NCBI RefSeq assembly: GCF_014836615.1
Contig: NZ_JACSQN010000023.1
Span: 1 to 36,983, forward strand
From: Sporosarcina quadrami
Lineage (GTDB): Bacteria > Bacillota > Bacilli > Bacillales_A > Planococcaceae
Length of the DNA: 36,983 nucleotides
Reading direction: 5' to 3'
Both the position numbers and the translations under genes were made by a program. This document shows positions 15,541-23,266 of the stretch, piece by piece; within the stretch, counting starts at the first letter, position 1; each line of letters starts with the position of its first letter. A model generated the notes under the pieces. That model saw only the letters and a list, made by a program, of their open reading frames with translations. It did not search any database and had not been told where the DNA came from.

Positions 15541-16779
15541 TCATTGAACAACCGTTTTTCCATCCATTTCCAACTCTAGCGTCCTGTCCAACGCCACAAT
15601 ATGGGCGGATGGATTATGTTTTCCAGTAAGCAAATCAGCAAGGATCTTCGCGCCTATCATACTATAAACCGTCCCGTTACCTCCGTATCCGAGCAGGTAA
15701 TAAAGGTGTTCTTTCTGAGGATGCTCGCCGATGAACGGAATATTATCGAGAGATTCTCCGAATGTCGCGCAATATGCAAATGCGATGTTGATGTCGAGTT
15801 CGGGGAATAATTTCTGTATTTCATTTTTCAGCTCCTCGCCTCGCTCCGTAATACGTTCACTGGATAAAGGCATTTCACCTTCAGGTTCATCCAGACCGCC
15901 TATGACAATCCTATGGTCCACCGTTGTGCGCATATATAAATACGGACGCTTTGATTCCCAGATCATCGCACTATTATACCAAGGCGGCATCGAATCCAAT
16001 GGTTCTGTCACAATGACATAGGAACGGTTAATATCTGCGCCAATCCGTTCTCCGACGGGTAATGTCTCATAACCGGTTGTGAAAATAACATCTTTTGCAT
16101 GCAAATCACCGGTAGACGTCTTAATCAGAAGCATGTCGTTGTCTTCTTTGATGTCCTGAACTTCCGTATATTCGAAAATATGTCCGCCATAATCCTCAAA
16201 TGCCTTGAATATCCCGTTAACAAATGCGTACGGATTCACTTCCGCGTCTCCATACGTAATGATTGCACAAGGTTTATCAATGCCAGTTTTTTCTAAGAGC
16301 ATTTCCCTATTCCAGTAATCACAAGGAAATCCATGCTTTTTAAGTGTTTTAAACTCTTCAAGTATCCGTGCTTCATCGTGTTCGTCACTTGCATAATAGA
16401 TACTTTCCCTATAGATGAATTCAGGATCAATCGTCAATTTCTTTGCGACTCCGTGTAAATCTTCCATTGCTTGAAGACACAATCTGTAGAATTCTACAGC
16501 ATTCTTTTCGCCAATCTGCTCAATCAATTCATGAAGCATGATATCATTGGAGTATTGGAGAAGCCCTGTATTGGCAGAAGTGCTTCCTGTAGCTACCTGT
16601 CTTTTATCAAATACAGCGACGTCTAATCCTTGTTGAATCAATTCAAATGCAGTTAGTGCACCAGACATGCCGCCACCGACAATGACGACATCGTACGTGT
16701 CCTTTTTTTCTGAAGGTGCTAGTCTTTCGGGTGCTTGAAGAGTGCTTGGCCAATAGAGTGAACCTTTATGAATATGCAT
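15541..16779 (-). CDS. FAD-dependent oxidoreductase, DAO family
   Basis: D-amino-acid-oxidase-like flavoprotein (glycine oxidase/gamma-glutamylputrescine oxidase branch), 412 residues, cytosolic. The dinucleotide-binding motif VVIVGGGMSGALTAFELIQQ starts at 31, with the acidic end of the second strand in VAVFDKRQ near 60. Then comes GSTSANTGLLQYSND, typical of the flavin pyrophosphate region, and near the C-terminus a GYGGNGTVYSMIGAKILADL segment that closes the flavin site. There is no C-terminal Rieske domain. ATG 16779 follows AAGGGGATT; the frame from 16830 lacks a ribosome site. It is divergent from the exonuclease gene, with a short shared promoter region. The amine substrate cannot be named; proximity to hutH, convergently oriented, does not show a link. 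Confidence 0.85.
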   Translation of the reverse strand: MHIHKGSLYWPSTLQAPERLAPSEKKDTYDVVIVGGGMSGALTAFELIQQGLDVAVFDKRQVATGSTSANTGLLQYSNDIMLHELIEQIGEKNAVEFYRLCLQAMEDLHGVAKKLTIDPEFIYRESIYYASDEHDEARILEEFKTLKKHGFPCDYWNREMLLEKTGIDKPCAIITYGDAEVNPYAFVNGIFKAFEDYGGHIFEYTEVQDIKEDNDMLLIKTSTGDLHAKDVIFTTGYETLPVGERIGADINRSYVIVTEPLDSMPPWYNSAMIWESKRPYLYMRTTVDHRIVIGGLDEPEGEMPLSSERITERGEELKNEIQKLFPELDINIAFAYCATFGESLDNIPFIGEHPQKEHLYYLLGYGGNGTVYSMIGAKILADLLTGKHNPSAHIVALDRTLELEMDGKTVVQ

Positions 16780-16866
16780 TTGAAAATCCCCTTTTTTAAT
16801 GTTATATACCCTTTTTTTGCTGTAAATCATCTTTTTGGATAAAAAATTATTGGAGGACGATGTATA

Positions 16867-17769
16867 ATGGAACCAAAACCAAAAATCTTACTAATTGATG
16901 GAATGGCCGTATTGTTCCGGTCATTTTTTGCGACATCAGCAATGGGACATTACTTCCCGAATGCCGATGGTGTCCCGACAAATGCCATTCAAGGATTTAT
17001 CCGCCATACATTGACCGCGACGTCATTGTTCGAACCGACCCACATGGCTGTTTGTTGGGACATGGGTGCGCATACATTCCGAAATGAGCTGTTTGACGGC
17101 TATAAAGCAAACAGACCAGCACCGGCGCCTGAACTGCTTCCGCAATTCGATATGACAAGGGAGTTATCTGAACAAATCGGGTGGAAGAATTACGGAATAC
17201 CCGGCATGGAAGCTGACGATCTGATCGGTTCGCTTGTATGTGAATGGGAAGGGAAGGCAGACATTACAATTGTCACGGGCGATAAAGATCTTCTTCAACT
17301 TCTTAGACCGAGCGTATCGATTGCATTCATGAAAAAGGGATATACTGTGTACGACATTTATACAGAAGAACGATTCGTGGACGAGTATGAAATAGAGCCT
17401 CACCAGTTTGTCGAAGTCAAAGCATTCACTGGAGACACAAGTGACGGATATCCTGGAGTGAAAGGGATCGGTCCGAAGACAGCATTGAAGCTCGTTAAAG
17501 AACATGGAACTGTTGAAAATGTCATTGATAAGATTGAAAGTCTCGCACCCGCGATGAAGAAAAAGATTGAGAATGATATGGAGATGCTATTACTATCGAA
17601 AAAACTGGCGCAAATTCATTGTGATATCAAATTCTCAGATTCGTTACAGGAACTAGAAATTCCATTGTTCGATGTGAATATGCGGACTCTATTTGAAGCG
17701 AATGACTACTCCATGATCGTCCGCCAAATGAATTCACTATTCCCGGATATGAAAAAAACCACTGTTTAA
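16867..17769 (+). CDS. ypcP: 5'-3' exonuclease (YpcP/ExoIX-like, FEN family)
   Basis: Stand-alone flap/5'-3' exonuclease homologous to the N-terminal domain of DNA polymerase I; acts on RNA primers and flaps in replication and repair. The 300 residues carry the metal-binding acidic set: D11 (LLIDGMAVLFRSFF), D65, E115/D117/D118 in GMEADDLIGS, D139/D141 in VTGDKDLLQLL, and D190/D193 in FTGDTSDGYPGVKGIGPKTA. The last leads into the helix-3-turn-helix that grips double-stranded DNA. ATG 16867 follows TTGGAGGACG. The stop codon (17767-17769) lies inside the loop of the following hairpin and overlaps, on the other strand, the stop of the next gene. Confidence 0.93.
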   Translation: MEPKPKILLIDGMAVLFRSFFATSAMGHYFPNADGVPTNAIQGFIRHTLTATSLFEPTHMAVCWDMGAHTFRNELFDGYKANRPAPAPELLPQFDMTRELSEQIGWKNYGIPGMEADDLIGSLVCEWEGKADITIVTGDKDLLQLLRPSVSIAFMKKGYTVYDIYTEERFVDEYEIEPHQFVEVKAFTGDTSDGYPGVKGIGPKTALKLVKEHGTVENVIDKIESLAPAMKKKIENDMEMLLLSKKLAQIHCDIKFSDSLQELEIPLFDVNMRTLFEANDYSMIVRQMNSLFPDMKKTTV

Positions 17770-17787
17770 TCAACAATGGTTTTTTTT
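17753..17787. terminator. Bidirectional terminator containing two stop codons
   Basis: The stem AACCACTGTT (17757-17766) with AACAATGGTT (17772-17781) has one mismatch and extends into A- and T-runs to 17753 and beyond 17785. The loop holds the stop codons of both convergent genes (17767-17769 plus strand, 17766-17768 minus strand). Confidence 0.85.
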
Positions 17788-18284
17788 ATTTTAATAAAAG
17801 AAAGAATTTGCCGATTAGGCTCGTATGGGATTTCTCGAATACGACTCTCTCTAGTGCGCCCACCGTTATCATGAACAATTAAAACAATTCCTTGTGTACT
17901 CTTTTTATACCCAATGACAGGTACCCAGTGATAGTCATAGTTGAATTTTCCGAACCAATGAAACGAAAACCATTTATCAAACTTGGCAGCTACAGGGCGT
18001 CCAACATCGATTTCATGTTGAAGCTCCTCAATATTACATTCTTTTACGATCCAATGTGAACCGAGTATTTTTTGTAAATTCCGAATGAAACGCCATTTAA
18101 ATAAACCGATTTTTGTTCCGCCCAATTGTCTATACAAATCATTGACATGCATGACGGCTGATTCGCTTAAGTGATGCTTGAGAATCGTAAACGCTGTAAC
18201 AGGACCGCAAGCGGAGGCGCGAAATTGCGCATGGATATCGTCGTCAAACTGCGACTTCCCGATAAAGTTATGTAAGTTTTTCAA
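17766..18284 (-). CDS. C39-like cysteine peptidase domain protein
   Basis: Papain-like fold of the C39-like type (Peptidase_C39_2 architecture), about 172 residues. Visible catalytic candidates, numbered from the TTG start, are Gln20, Cys26 in ASACGPVTAF, His119 in YHWVPVIGY, and Asp139/Asn140 in VHDNGGR. No signal peptide, membrane span or ABC domain is present, so a bacteriocin-processing role is unlikely; a cytosolic protease or peptide-modifying enzyme is possible. Start choice: the ATG at 18293 directly abuts AAGG with no spacing, while TTG 18284 has AAGGAT seven bases upstream, so I prefer TTG. The first ATG would add three residues. It is downstream of the STAS gene by 17 bases, in one operon, and ends in a shared terminator. 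Function unknown. Confidence 0.75.
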   Translation of the reverse strand: MKNLHNFIGKSQFDDDIHAQFRASACGPVTAFTILKHHLSESAVMHVNDLYRQLGGTKIGLFKWRFIRNLQKILGSHWIVKECNIEELQHEIDVGRPVAAKFDKWFSFHWFGKFNYDYHWVPVIGYKKSTQGIVLIVHDNGGRTRESRIREIPYEPNRQILSFIKIKKTIVD

Positions 18285-18301
18285 AGGAAACATCCTTACA
18301 T

Positions 18302-18757
18302 TTAAGAAATTCCGACATTTTCTTTCAATAATACTTTTAATGCCATTCTGAAATTGATGTAAGATTCAAGTTCAACTTCTACACCAGCAGCAACAATTTC
18401 GCGAACGATCATTGGATGGAATCCAACTGAAATAGGGCGGACATCCATCAGTTTCAAAGTTTCGTTCATTACTTTCAGCTCAAATGCAATCGTGTCAAAG
18501 TTATGCGCATTATTTCCATTTAAATCTGAACCCGTAAAATCGAATATGACACTTGAAACATTGGAGTGTGAACCGATATATTCTAAAACTTGGGAACGGA
18601 TCATTTCAAATCGTTCAGATCCTGTATAACCAACTATAGGAACTAATATAGTATCATCGACAATGGACGAGATGATTGGTACGGACATTTTTTTTATCTC
18701 TAGCTCTAATTCTTTTATTCTAACTTTCAAGTTTTCTATCTCATTCAAATGATCCAT
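18302..18757 (-). CDS. STAS-domain protein, RsbR/RsbS-like
   Basis: Protein of 151 residues with a short N-terminal coiled coil (about 1-25: MDHLNEIENLKVRIKELELEI in heptads), then a STAS domain. The domain runs from VPIISSIVDDTILVPIVGYT through VSSVIFDFTGSDLNGNNAHN (the switch loop) to MDVRPISVGFHPMIVREIVAAGVEV. RsbR/RsbS relatives carry the strand-VIIDITG-loop-DT layout and are phosphorylated on Ser/Thr there in stressosome signalling; Ser and Thr candidates exist here (FDFTGSD, FDTI). The large N-terminal globin-like domain of RsbR is absent. ATG 18757 is chosen for GAGGTG five bases upstream. It is upstream of the C39-like gene in an operon, with TATAAT on the minus strand at 18802-18797. 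Which kinase or partner it has is unknown. Confidence 0.75.
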   Translation of the reverse strand: MDHLNEIENLKVRIKELELEIKKMSVPIISSIVDDTILVPIVGYTGSERFEMIRSQVLEYIGSHSNVSSVIFDFTGSDLNGNNAHNFDTIAFELKVMNETLKLMDVRPISVGFHPMIVREIVAAGVEVELESYINFRMALKVLLKENVGIS

Positions 18758-18812
18758 TTGGCACCTCATGCTTATTGTATTGACTTGATAAATACCATTA
18801 TACGACAAATAC

Positions 18813-18849
18813 AATAAAAAAGCGCACCGACTGTGTAAAAAGTCGATGC
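18813..18849 (-). terminator. Terminator of the thioredoxin-like gene
   Basis: A 9-pair stem (18841-18849 with 18824-18832, one G-T pair) on the minus strand ends in GCTTTTTT. It separates the thioredoxin-like gene from the STAS operon promoter. Confidence 0.8.
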
Positions 18850-18880
18850 TGTTTGATGGAAAGGTATGAATCGAGTCGAA

Positions 18881-19210
18881 TTATGCCTGTTTTGACTCTA
18901 CAGATTCTAAGAAATCCGTCACTTGGTCTGGCGTTTTAGCATTAGCACTATGCAGATGAGCTTTCTTTTCGCCGTTTTGGAAAATAAGCAAGCTCGGGAT
19001 TCCCATAACATCATATTTTTCAGCGATATCAGGCAGTACATCACGATCTACGTCATACCAAGTGTATGAGTTGTACTCTTCAATAATAGGATCAATGAAC
19101 ATATCCATGCGCGTACAATCAGGGCACCAGCCCGCTTGGAATTTAATAAGGGCTTTTTCATCTCGATTAATAACTTCGTTAAATTGTTCAGTTGTTGTAA
19201 TGGATTTCAT
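18881..19210 (-). CDS. Thioredoxin-like protein (YtpP type)
   Basis: Small cytosolic thiol-disulfide protein, 109 residues, thioredoxin fold. The redox motif is C29-P-D-C32 in FQAGWCPDCTRMD, preceded by a beta strand (ALIKFQA). The cis-proline is in VMGIPSLLIFQNGE, about residues 69-82. CPDC differs from the WCGPC of the main thioredoxin, which points to a specialised partner. B. subtilis YtpP has a similar motif and length. A good ribosome site (AAAAAGGAGTG) precedes ATG 19210. It is divergent from fadN, with about 220 bases between, and monocistronic. Substrate unknown; nothing in the sequence ties it to fatty acid breakdown. Confidence 0.88.
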   Translation of the reverse strand: MKSITTTEQFNEVINRDEKALIKFQAGWCPDCTRMDMFIDPIIEEYNSYTWYDVDRDVLPDIAEKYDVMGIPSLLIFQNGEKKAHLHSANAKTPDQVTDFLESVESKQA

Positions 19211-19331
19211 AGTTATAACACTCCTTTTTCATCAGTGTACCTGTAAACAAGAAATTTCGGTAATAAAATGCCCGCAATTGGTATATTCAGAAAAAAAGTG
19301 AAATGAACGATTTAAACATTGATAAAAAGTG

Positions 19332-19407
19332 TTGAATGTTCTAAACTGATAGATATAGAGTTTTGTTTCTATTTTTTTTACTTGTAAAATGAATGAGTGT
19401 TCATTCA
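19332..19407 (+). promoter_or_regulatory. fad operon promoter and FadR operator
   Basis: TGAATGA (19390-19396), N4, TCATTCA (19401-19407) matches the operator consensus I recall for the TetR-type fatty acid repressor FadR (TGAATGANTANTCATTCA) at all but one specified base. It directly follows a possible promoter TTGTTT-16-TAAAAT (19363-19368/19385-19390); an alternative is TTGAAT-16-TATAGA (19332-19337/19354-19359). Either way the repressor would block fadN transcription until long-chain acyl-CoA releases it. Confidence 0.85.
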
Positions 19408-19429
19408 AGAAAAGGGAGGCTTCTCAAAC

Positions 19430-21814
19430 GTGGCATATCAAATTAAGAAAGCGGCAGTTTTAGGCTCAGGTGTTATGGGATCTGGTATCGCAGCTCATCT
19501 CGCTAATATCGGGATTCCTGTACTTCTGCTGGATATCGTTCCAAACAAACTGACAGACCAAGAAGAAGCAAATGGACTCACTTTGGAAAATCAGCAAGTG
19601 CGTAACAAGTTTGCAACGACTGCTTTGGAGAAATTATTGAAGCAGAAACCGGCTCCACTCGCATCAAAGAATAATTTGTCTTTGATTGAAGTCGGAAACT
19701 TCGAAGATGATTTGGATAAATTGAAAGACGTTGATTGGATCATTGAAGTAATCGTTGAAAACTTGGATGTTAAAAAAGGATTGTATGAAAAAATAGATGC
19801 AGTACGTAAAGAAGGTACGATTGTTACATCCAACACTTCGGGTATTAGTATCGAAGCGATGTCAGAAGGCCGTTCGGAAGATTTCCAGAAGCATTTCATG
19901 GGCACGCACTTCTTTAATCCGCCCCGTTATTTGAAATTGCTTGAAATCATTCCTACTGCAAAAACGGATAAGGATGTACTTGAGTTCATGATGCAATTCG
20001 GTGAAGACCGTTTAGGTAAAGGTGTCGTCATCGCGAAAGACACACCGAACTTCATTGCCAACCGTATTGGAACTTATGGTCTACTTGTAACACTTCGAGA
20101 AATGGAAAAACGCGGCTATTCAATCGGTGAAGTCGATTCCGTAACGGGTACATTGATTGGCCGTCCGAAATCCGCCACATTCCGTACATTGGATGTCGTA
20201 GGGCTAGACACATTCATGCATGTCGCGAAAAATGCGTATGACAAAACGGAAGGTGACGAACAGCAAGTGTTCGAACTTCCTCCATTCATGAAAAAGATGA
20301 TCGACAATGGATGGCTTGGCGCAAAATCCAAACAAGGTTTCTATTTGAAGCAGGGCAAAGAGATTTTAGAGCTTGACACAGAGACGTTCGAATATGTCCC
20401 ATCTAAGAAATTGAAAACGCCTTCAATTGAAATGGCGAAGCAGCAAAAGGGGCTTGCAAACAAAGTGAAATCCCTTGTTTATGCAGACGATCGCACGGGA
20501 GAAATCCTATGGAGCATCTTAGCACCGACCCTTACGTATTCCGCTGAACTGAATGGTGAAATCGCTGACGATATCGTTGCAATTGATAATGCGATGAAGT
20601 GGGGCTTCGGATGGAGACAAGGTCCATTTGAAATATGGGATGCGATCGGTGTAGCAAAATCTGTCGAGAAGATGAAAGAAGAAGGCATCGGAATTCCTGA
20701 ATTTGTTCAGGCCATGCTCGATAAAGGCGTCGAAACATTCTATAAGGAAGAAAACGGCGAACTATTCTTTTACAATGGCGAAGAATACAAAGCAGTTCCT
20801 GTGAATGAAAAGGCCATTGACTTAAAGAGCTACAAGAAGAAGCACGGTGTTATCAAAAAGAATACAGGTGCGAGTCTTATCGATTTAGGGGACGGCGTTG
20901 CCTTGCTTGAATTCCACTCCCTATCAAATGCAATCGGTCTGGATATTATCCAAATGATTAATTTCGCTGTCGATGAAGTTGAGAAGAATTATAAAGGGCT
21001 CGTTATCGGTAACCAGGGGAAGAATTTCTGCGTCGGTGCGAACCTCGGAATGATTCTGATGGAAGCGCAAGATGACAATATTTTCGAACTGGATTACACA
21101 ATCCGTTCATTCCAAAATGCGATGATGAAAATTAAGTACAGCCGTAAACCGGTTGTCGCTGCGCCATTCCAGATGACGCTCGGTGGCGGAGCTGAAGTTT
21201 GCTTGCCGGCAGCTCATATCCAAGCATCAATGGAAACGTATATTGGACTTGTTGAAGTTGGTGTTGGTTTAATTCCTGGTGGTGGCGGAAACGTCAACTT
21301 ATATTCAAAACATTTAAAAGGCCTGCCGAATGGCGTGCATATCGACTATCAATACGTAGCGAATAAAGTATTTGAATCAATCGCAATGGCGAAAGTTTCG
21401 TCGTCAGCAGAAGAAGCGAGAGAAAATAACTTCTTAAACTTCGCAGATGGTATTAGCGTCAATCCTGATCACTTAATCTACGATGCGAAGCAAGCGGCAC
21501 TAGCACTCTATGAAGGTGGATATGTACCACCTAAGAAAGAAAAGATTCCGGTTACAGGGGATTCAGGATATGCAACGATGCTTCTAGGAGCTGAAGGAAT
21601 GCATCTATCAGGATTCATTAGCGATCATGATTTGAAAATAGCGAAAAAATTGGCGTTTGTGTTATCAGGCGGAAAAGTGCCTTATGGAACACTTGTCGAT
21701 GAACAATATATGTTGGATCTAGAACGTGAAGCGTTCCTCAGCCTCGTGGCAGAACCGAAGTCACAGCAACGTATGCAGCATATGCTCATTAAAGGGAAAC
21801 CATTGCGCAACTGA
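19430..21814 (+). CDS. fadN: 3-hydroxyacyl-CoA dehydrogenase / enoyl-CoA hydratase FadN
   Basis: Bifunctional beta-oxidation enzyme: hydrates trans-2-enoyl-CoA and oxidises 3-hydroxyacyl-CoA with NAD+. The 794 residues place the dehydrogenase first: Rossmann motif AAVLGSGVMGSGIAAHLANI near 7-26, SNTSGIS, GTHFFNPPRYLKLLEI near 160, and a DTPNFIANRIG helical domain. The crotonase domain is last, with NQGKNFCVGANL and GGGAEVCLPAAHIQ plus GLVEVGVGLIPGGGG. This order is reversed relative to E. coli FadB and is the Bacillus pattern. The start is GTG 19430 (VAYQIKKAAVLGSG matches B. subtilis FadN) with AAAGGGAGG upstream; the ORF extension to 19397 overlaps the FadR operator. It is first in fadN-fadA-fadE, 30 bases before fadA. 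Confidence 0.96.
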   Translation: MAYQIKKAAVLGSGVMGSGIAAHLANIGIPVLLLDIVPNKLTDQEEANGLTLENQQVRNKFATTALEKLLKQKPAPLASKNNLSLIEVGNFEDDLDKLKDVDWIIEVIVENLDVKKGLYEKIDAVRKEGTIVTSNTSGISIEAMSEGRSEDFQKHFMGTHFFNPPRYLKLLEIIPTAKTDKDVLEFMMQFGEDRLGKGVVIAKDTPNFIANRIGTYGLLVTLREMEKRGYSIGEVDSVTGTLIGRPKSATFRTLDVVGLDTFMHVAKNAYDKTEGDEQQVFELPPFMKKMIDNGWLGAKSKQGFYLKQGKEILELDTETFEYVPSKKLKTPSIEMAKQQKGLANKVKSLVYADDRTGEILWSILAPTLTYSAELNGEIADDIVAIDNAMKWGFGWRQGPFEIWDAIGVAKSVEKMKEEGIGIPEFVQAMLDKGVETFYKEENGELFFYNGEEYKAVPVNEKAIDLKSYKKKHGVIKKNTGASLIDLGDGVALLEFHSLSNAIGLDIIQMINFAVDEVEKNYKGLVIGNQGKNFCVGANLGMILMEAQDDNIFELDYTIRSFQNAMMKIKYSRKPVVAAPFQMTLGGGAEVCLPAAHIQASMETYIGLVEVGVGLIPGGGGNVNLYSKHLKGLPNGVHIDYQYVANKVFESIAMAKVSSSAEEARENNFLNFADGISVNPDHLIYDAKQAALALYEGGYVPPKKEKIPVTGDSGYATMLLGAEGMHLSGFISDHDLKIAKKLAFVLSGGKVPYGTLVDEQYMLDLEREAFLSLVAEPKSQQRMQHMLIKGKPLRN

Positions 21815-21844
21815 CGGAACACTTAGTAAAGAGGAGGAAAAGAA

Positions 21845-23020
21845 ATGCGTGAAGCAGTAATTGTAGCCGGAGCCCGTACACCGGTCGGAAAAGCAGGCAG
21901 AGGATCTCTTGTCACTGTCCGTCCAGACGATCTTGGAGCTTTGGCAATAACAGAAACGATGAAACGTGCAAATGGATACGATGGACCGATCGATGATCTC
22001 ATTATCGGTTGTGCAATGCCGGAAGCGGAGCAAGGGATGAACGTCGCCCGGAATATCGGGGCACTCGCTGGACTTCCGGATACGACACCCGCAATCACAG
22101 TGAACCGTTTCTGTTCATCAGGACTGCAATCCATCGCTTACGGTGCAGAACGTATCATGCTTGGCCATGCGGAAGCGATCATTGCTGGCGGCGTCGAATC
22201 GATGAGTATGGTACCGATGATGGGGAACACAATCAGGCCGAACTTCCATCTTGCGGAAACTGCACCCCAGTACTATATGGGCATGGGTCATACAGCTGAG
22301 CAAGTCGCAGTAAAATACGGTGTAAGTCGTGAAGACCAAGACGCATTCGCGGTCCGTTCACACGAAAAAGCGGCAGCGGCAATCGCAGCCGGCAAATTCG
22401 TCGATGAAATTGTCCCAGTCGAAGTTGTAAAGCGCTTCGTCGATGACAGCGGTAAGTATCAAGAAAAGAACGTACTGTTCGAAATGGATGAAGGCGTCCG
22501 TACGGGTACTTCTATGGAAGTGTTGGCGAAATTACGCCCAGCATTTTCAGTCACTGGATCCGTAACAGCAGGAAACGCTTCACAGACATCTGACGGTGCA
22601 GCATCAGTCCTCGTCATGGATCGTGAAGTGGCAGAAGCGAACGGCCTCAAGCCAATCGCTAAATTCCGTTCCTTCGCAGTAGGGGGCGTTCCTCCTGAAG
22701 TAATGGGAATCGGCCCGATCGTAGCTGTTCCAAAAGCATTGAAACTAGCTGGCCTATCCATCGAAGACATCGACTTATGGGAGCTGAACGAAGCATTCGC
22801 TTCCCAATCACTTCAAGTCATCCGTCACCTCGGTCTTGATATGGACAAAGTGAACGTCAACGGCGGTGCCATCGCACTCGGCCACCCACTCGGCGCAACA
22901 GGTTCCGTTTTGACGATAAGAATGATGAACGAACTAAAACGCCAAGGCAAACAATTCGGCGTCGTCACAATGTGCATCGGCGGCGGAATGGGCGCTGCTG
23001 GGGTATTTGAATTACTGTAA
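21845..23020 (+). CDS. fadA: Acetyl-CoA C-acyltransferase (3-ketoacyl-CoA thiolase) FadA
   Basis: Thiolase that splits 3-ketoacyl-CoA with CoA to acetyl-CoA and a shortened acyl-CoA, the last step of each beta-oxidation round. The 391-residue protein has the nucleophile Cys90 in NRFCSSGLQ, His347 in GHPLGATG, and the second catalytic Cys377 in [30 protein letters not shown] is the usual start. AGAGGAGG lies eight bases before ATG 21845. It lies second in the operon, with a 246-base gap to fadE that holds a GC-rich repeat; no ordinary terminator is visible in the gap, so the repeat may modulate read-through. Confidence 0.96.
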   Translation: MREAVIVAGARTPVGKAGRGSLVTVRPDDLGALAITETMKRANGYDGPIDDLIIGCAMPEAEQGMNVARNIGALAGLPDTTPAITVNRFCSSGLQSIAYGAERIMLGHAEAIIAGGVESMSMVPMMGNTIRPNFHLAETAPQYYMGMGHTAEQVAVKYGVSREDQDAFAVRSHEKAAAAIAAGKFVDEIVPVEVVKRFVDDSGKYQEKNVLFEMDEGVRTGTSMEVLAKLRPAFSVTGSVTAGNASQTSDGAASVLVMDREVAEANGLKPIAKFRSFAVGGVPPEVMGIGPIVAVPKALKLAGLSIEDIDLWELNEAFASQSLQVIRHLGLDMDKVNVNGGAIALGHPLGATGSVLTIRMMNELKRQGKQFGVVTMCIGGGMGAAGVFELL

Positions 23021-23080
23021 TAAATTTATTCTATTGGAAGTTATATTTTATCTAATTAGCTTTTTGTGTTTGATCGGATA

Positions 23081-23219
23081 CTTAGATGATTGTAGTGAAG
23101 GGCGGCGACTCCTGGGAGATGCGCGTGTCAGGTGAGACCCCGCAAGGTTGCGAAGCGACCGAGGAGGCTCACCGCACGCCCCCCTGGAAAGCGACCGCCC
23201 GGAACGAAAATCATCGTGA
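23081..23219 (+). repeat. GC-rich structured repeat, copy A, inside the fad operon
   Basis: An element of about 135 bases, far more GC-rich than its surroundings. It shares most of its sequence with copy B (30897-31033, inverted) and its layout with copy C. Ends are inverted repeats: GATGATT (23085-23091) and AATCATC (23209-23215). Inside, GGGCGG pairs with CCGCCC, GGTGAG with CTCACC, and GGTTGC with GCGACC around a GAA loop, giving a long imperfect hairpin. The 62-codon frame across it has no ribosome site and is not a gene. It lies 46 bases before fadE. Confidence 0.85.
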
Positions 23220-23266
23220 TTTAGGAATATCTTTTTTAGATTGTAAATCAAAAGGAGGAACATACA

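Noticed and set aside
17766..18757. Bacteriocin export/processing system from the C39-like domain
   Set aside because: No ABC or membrane domain, no leader peptide gene nearby and no signal sequence.
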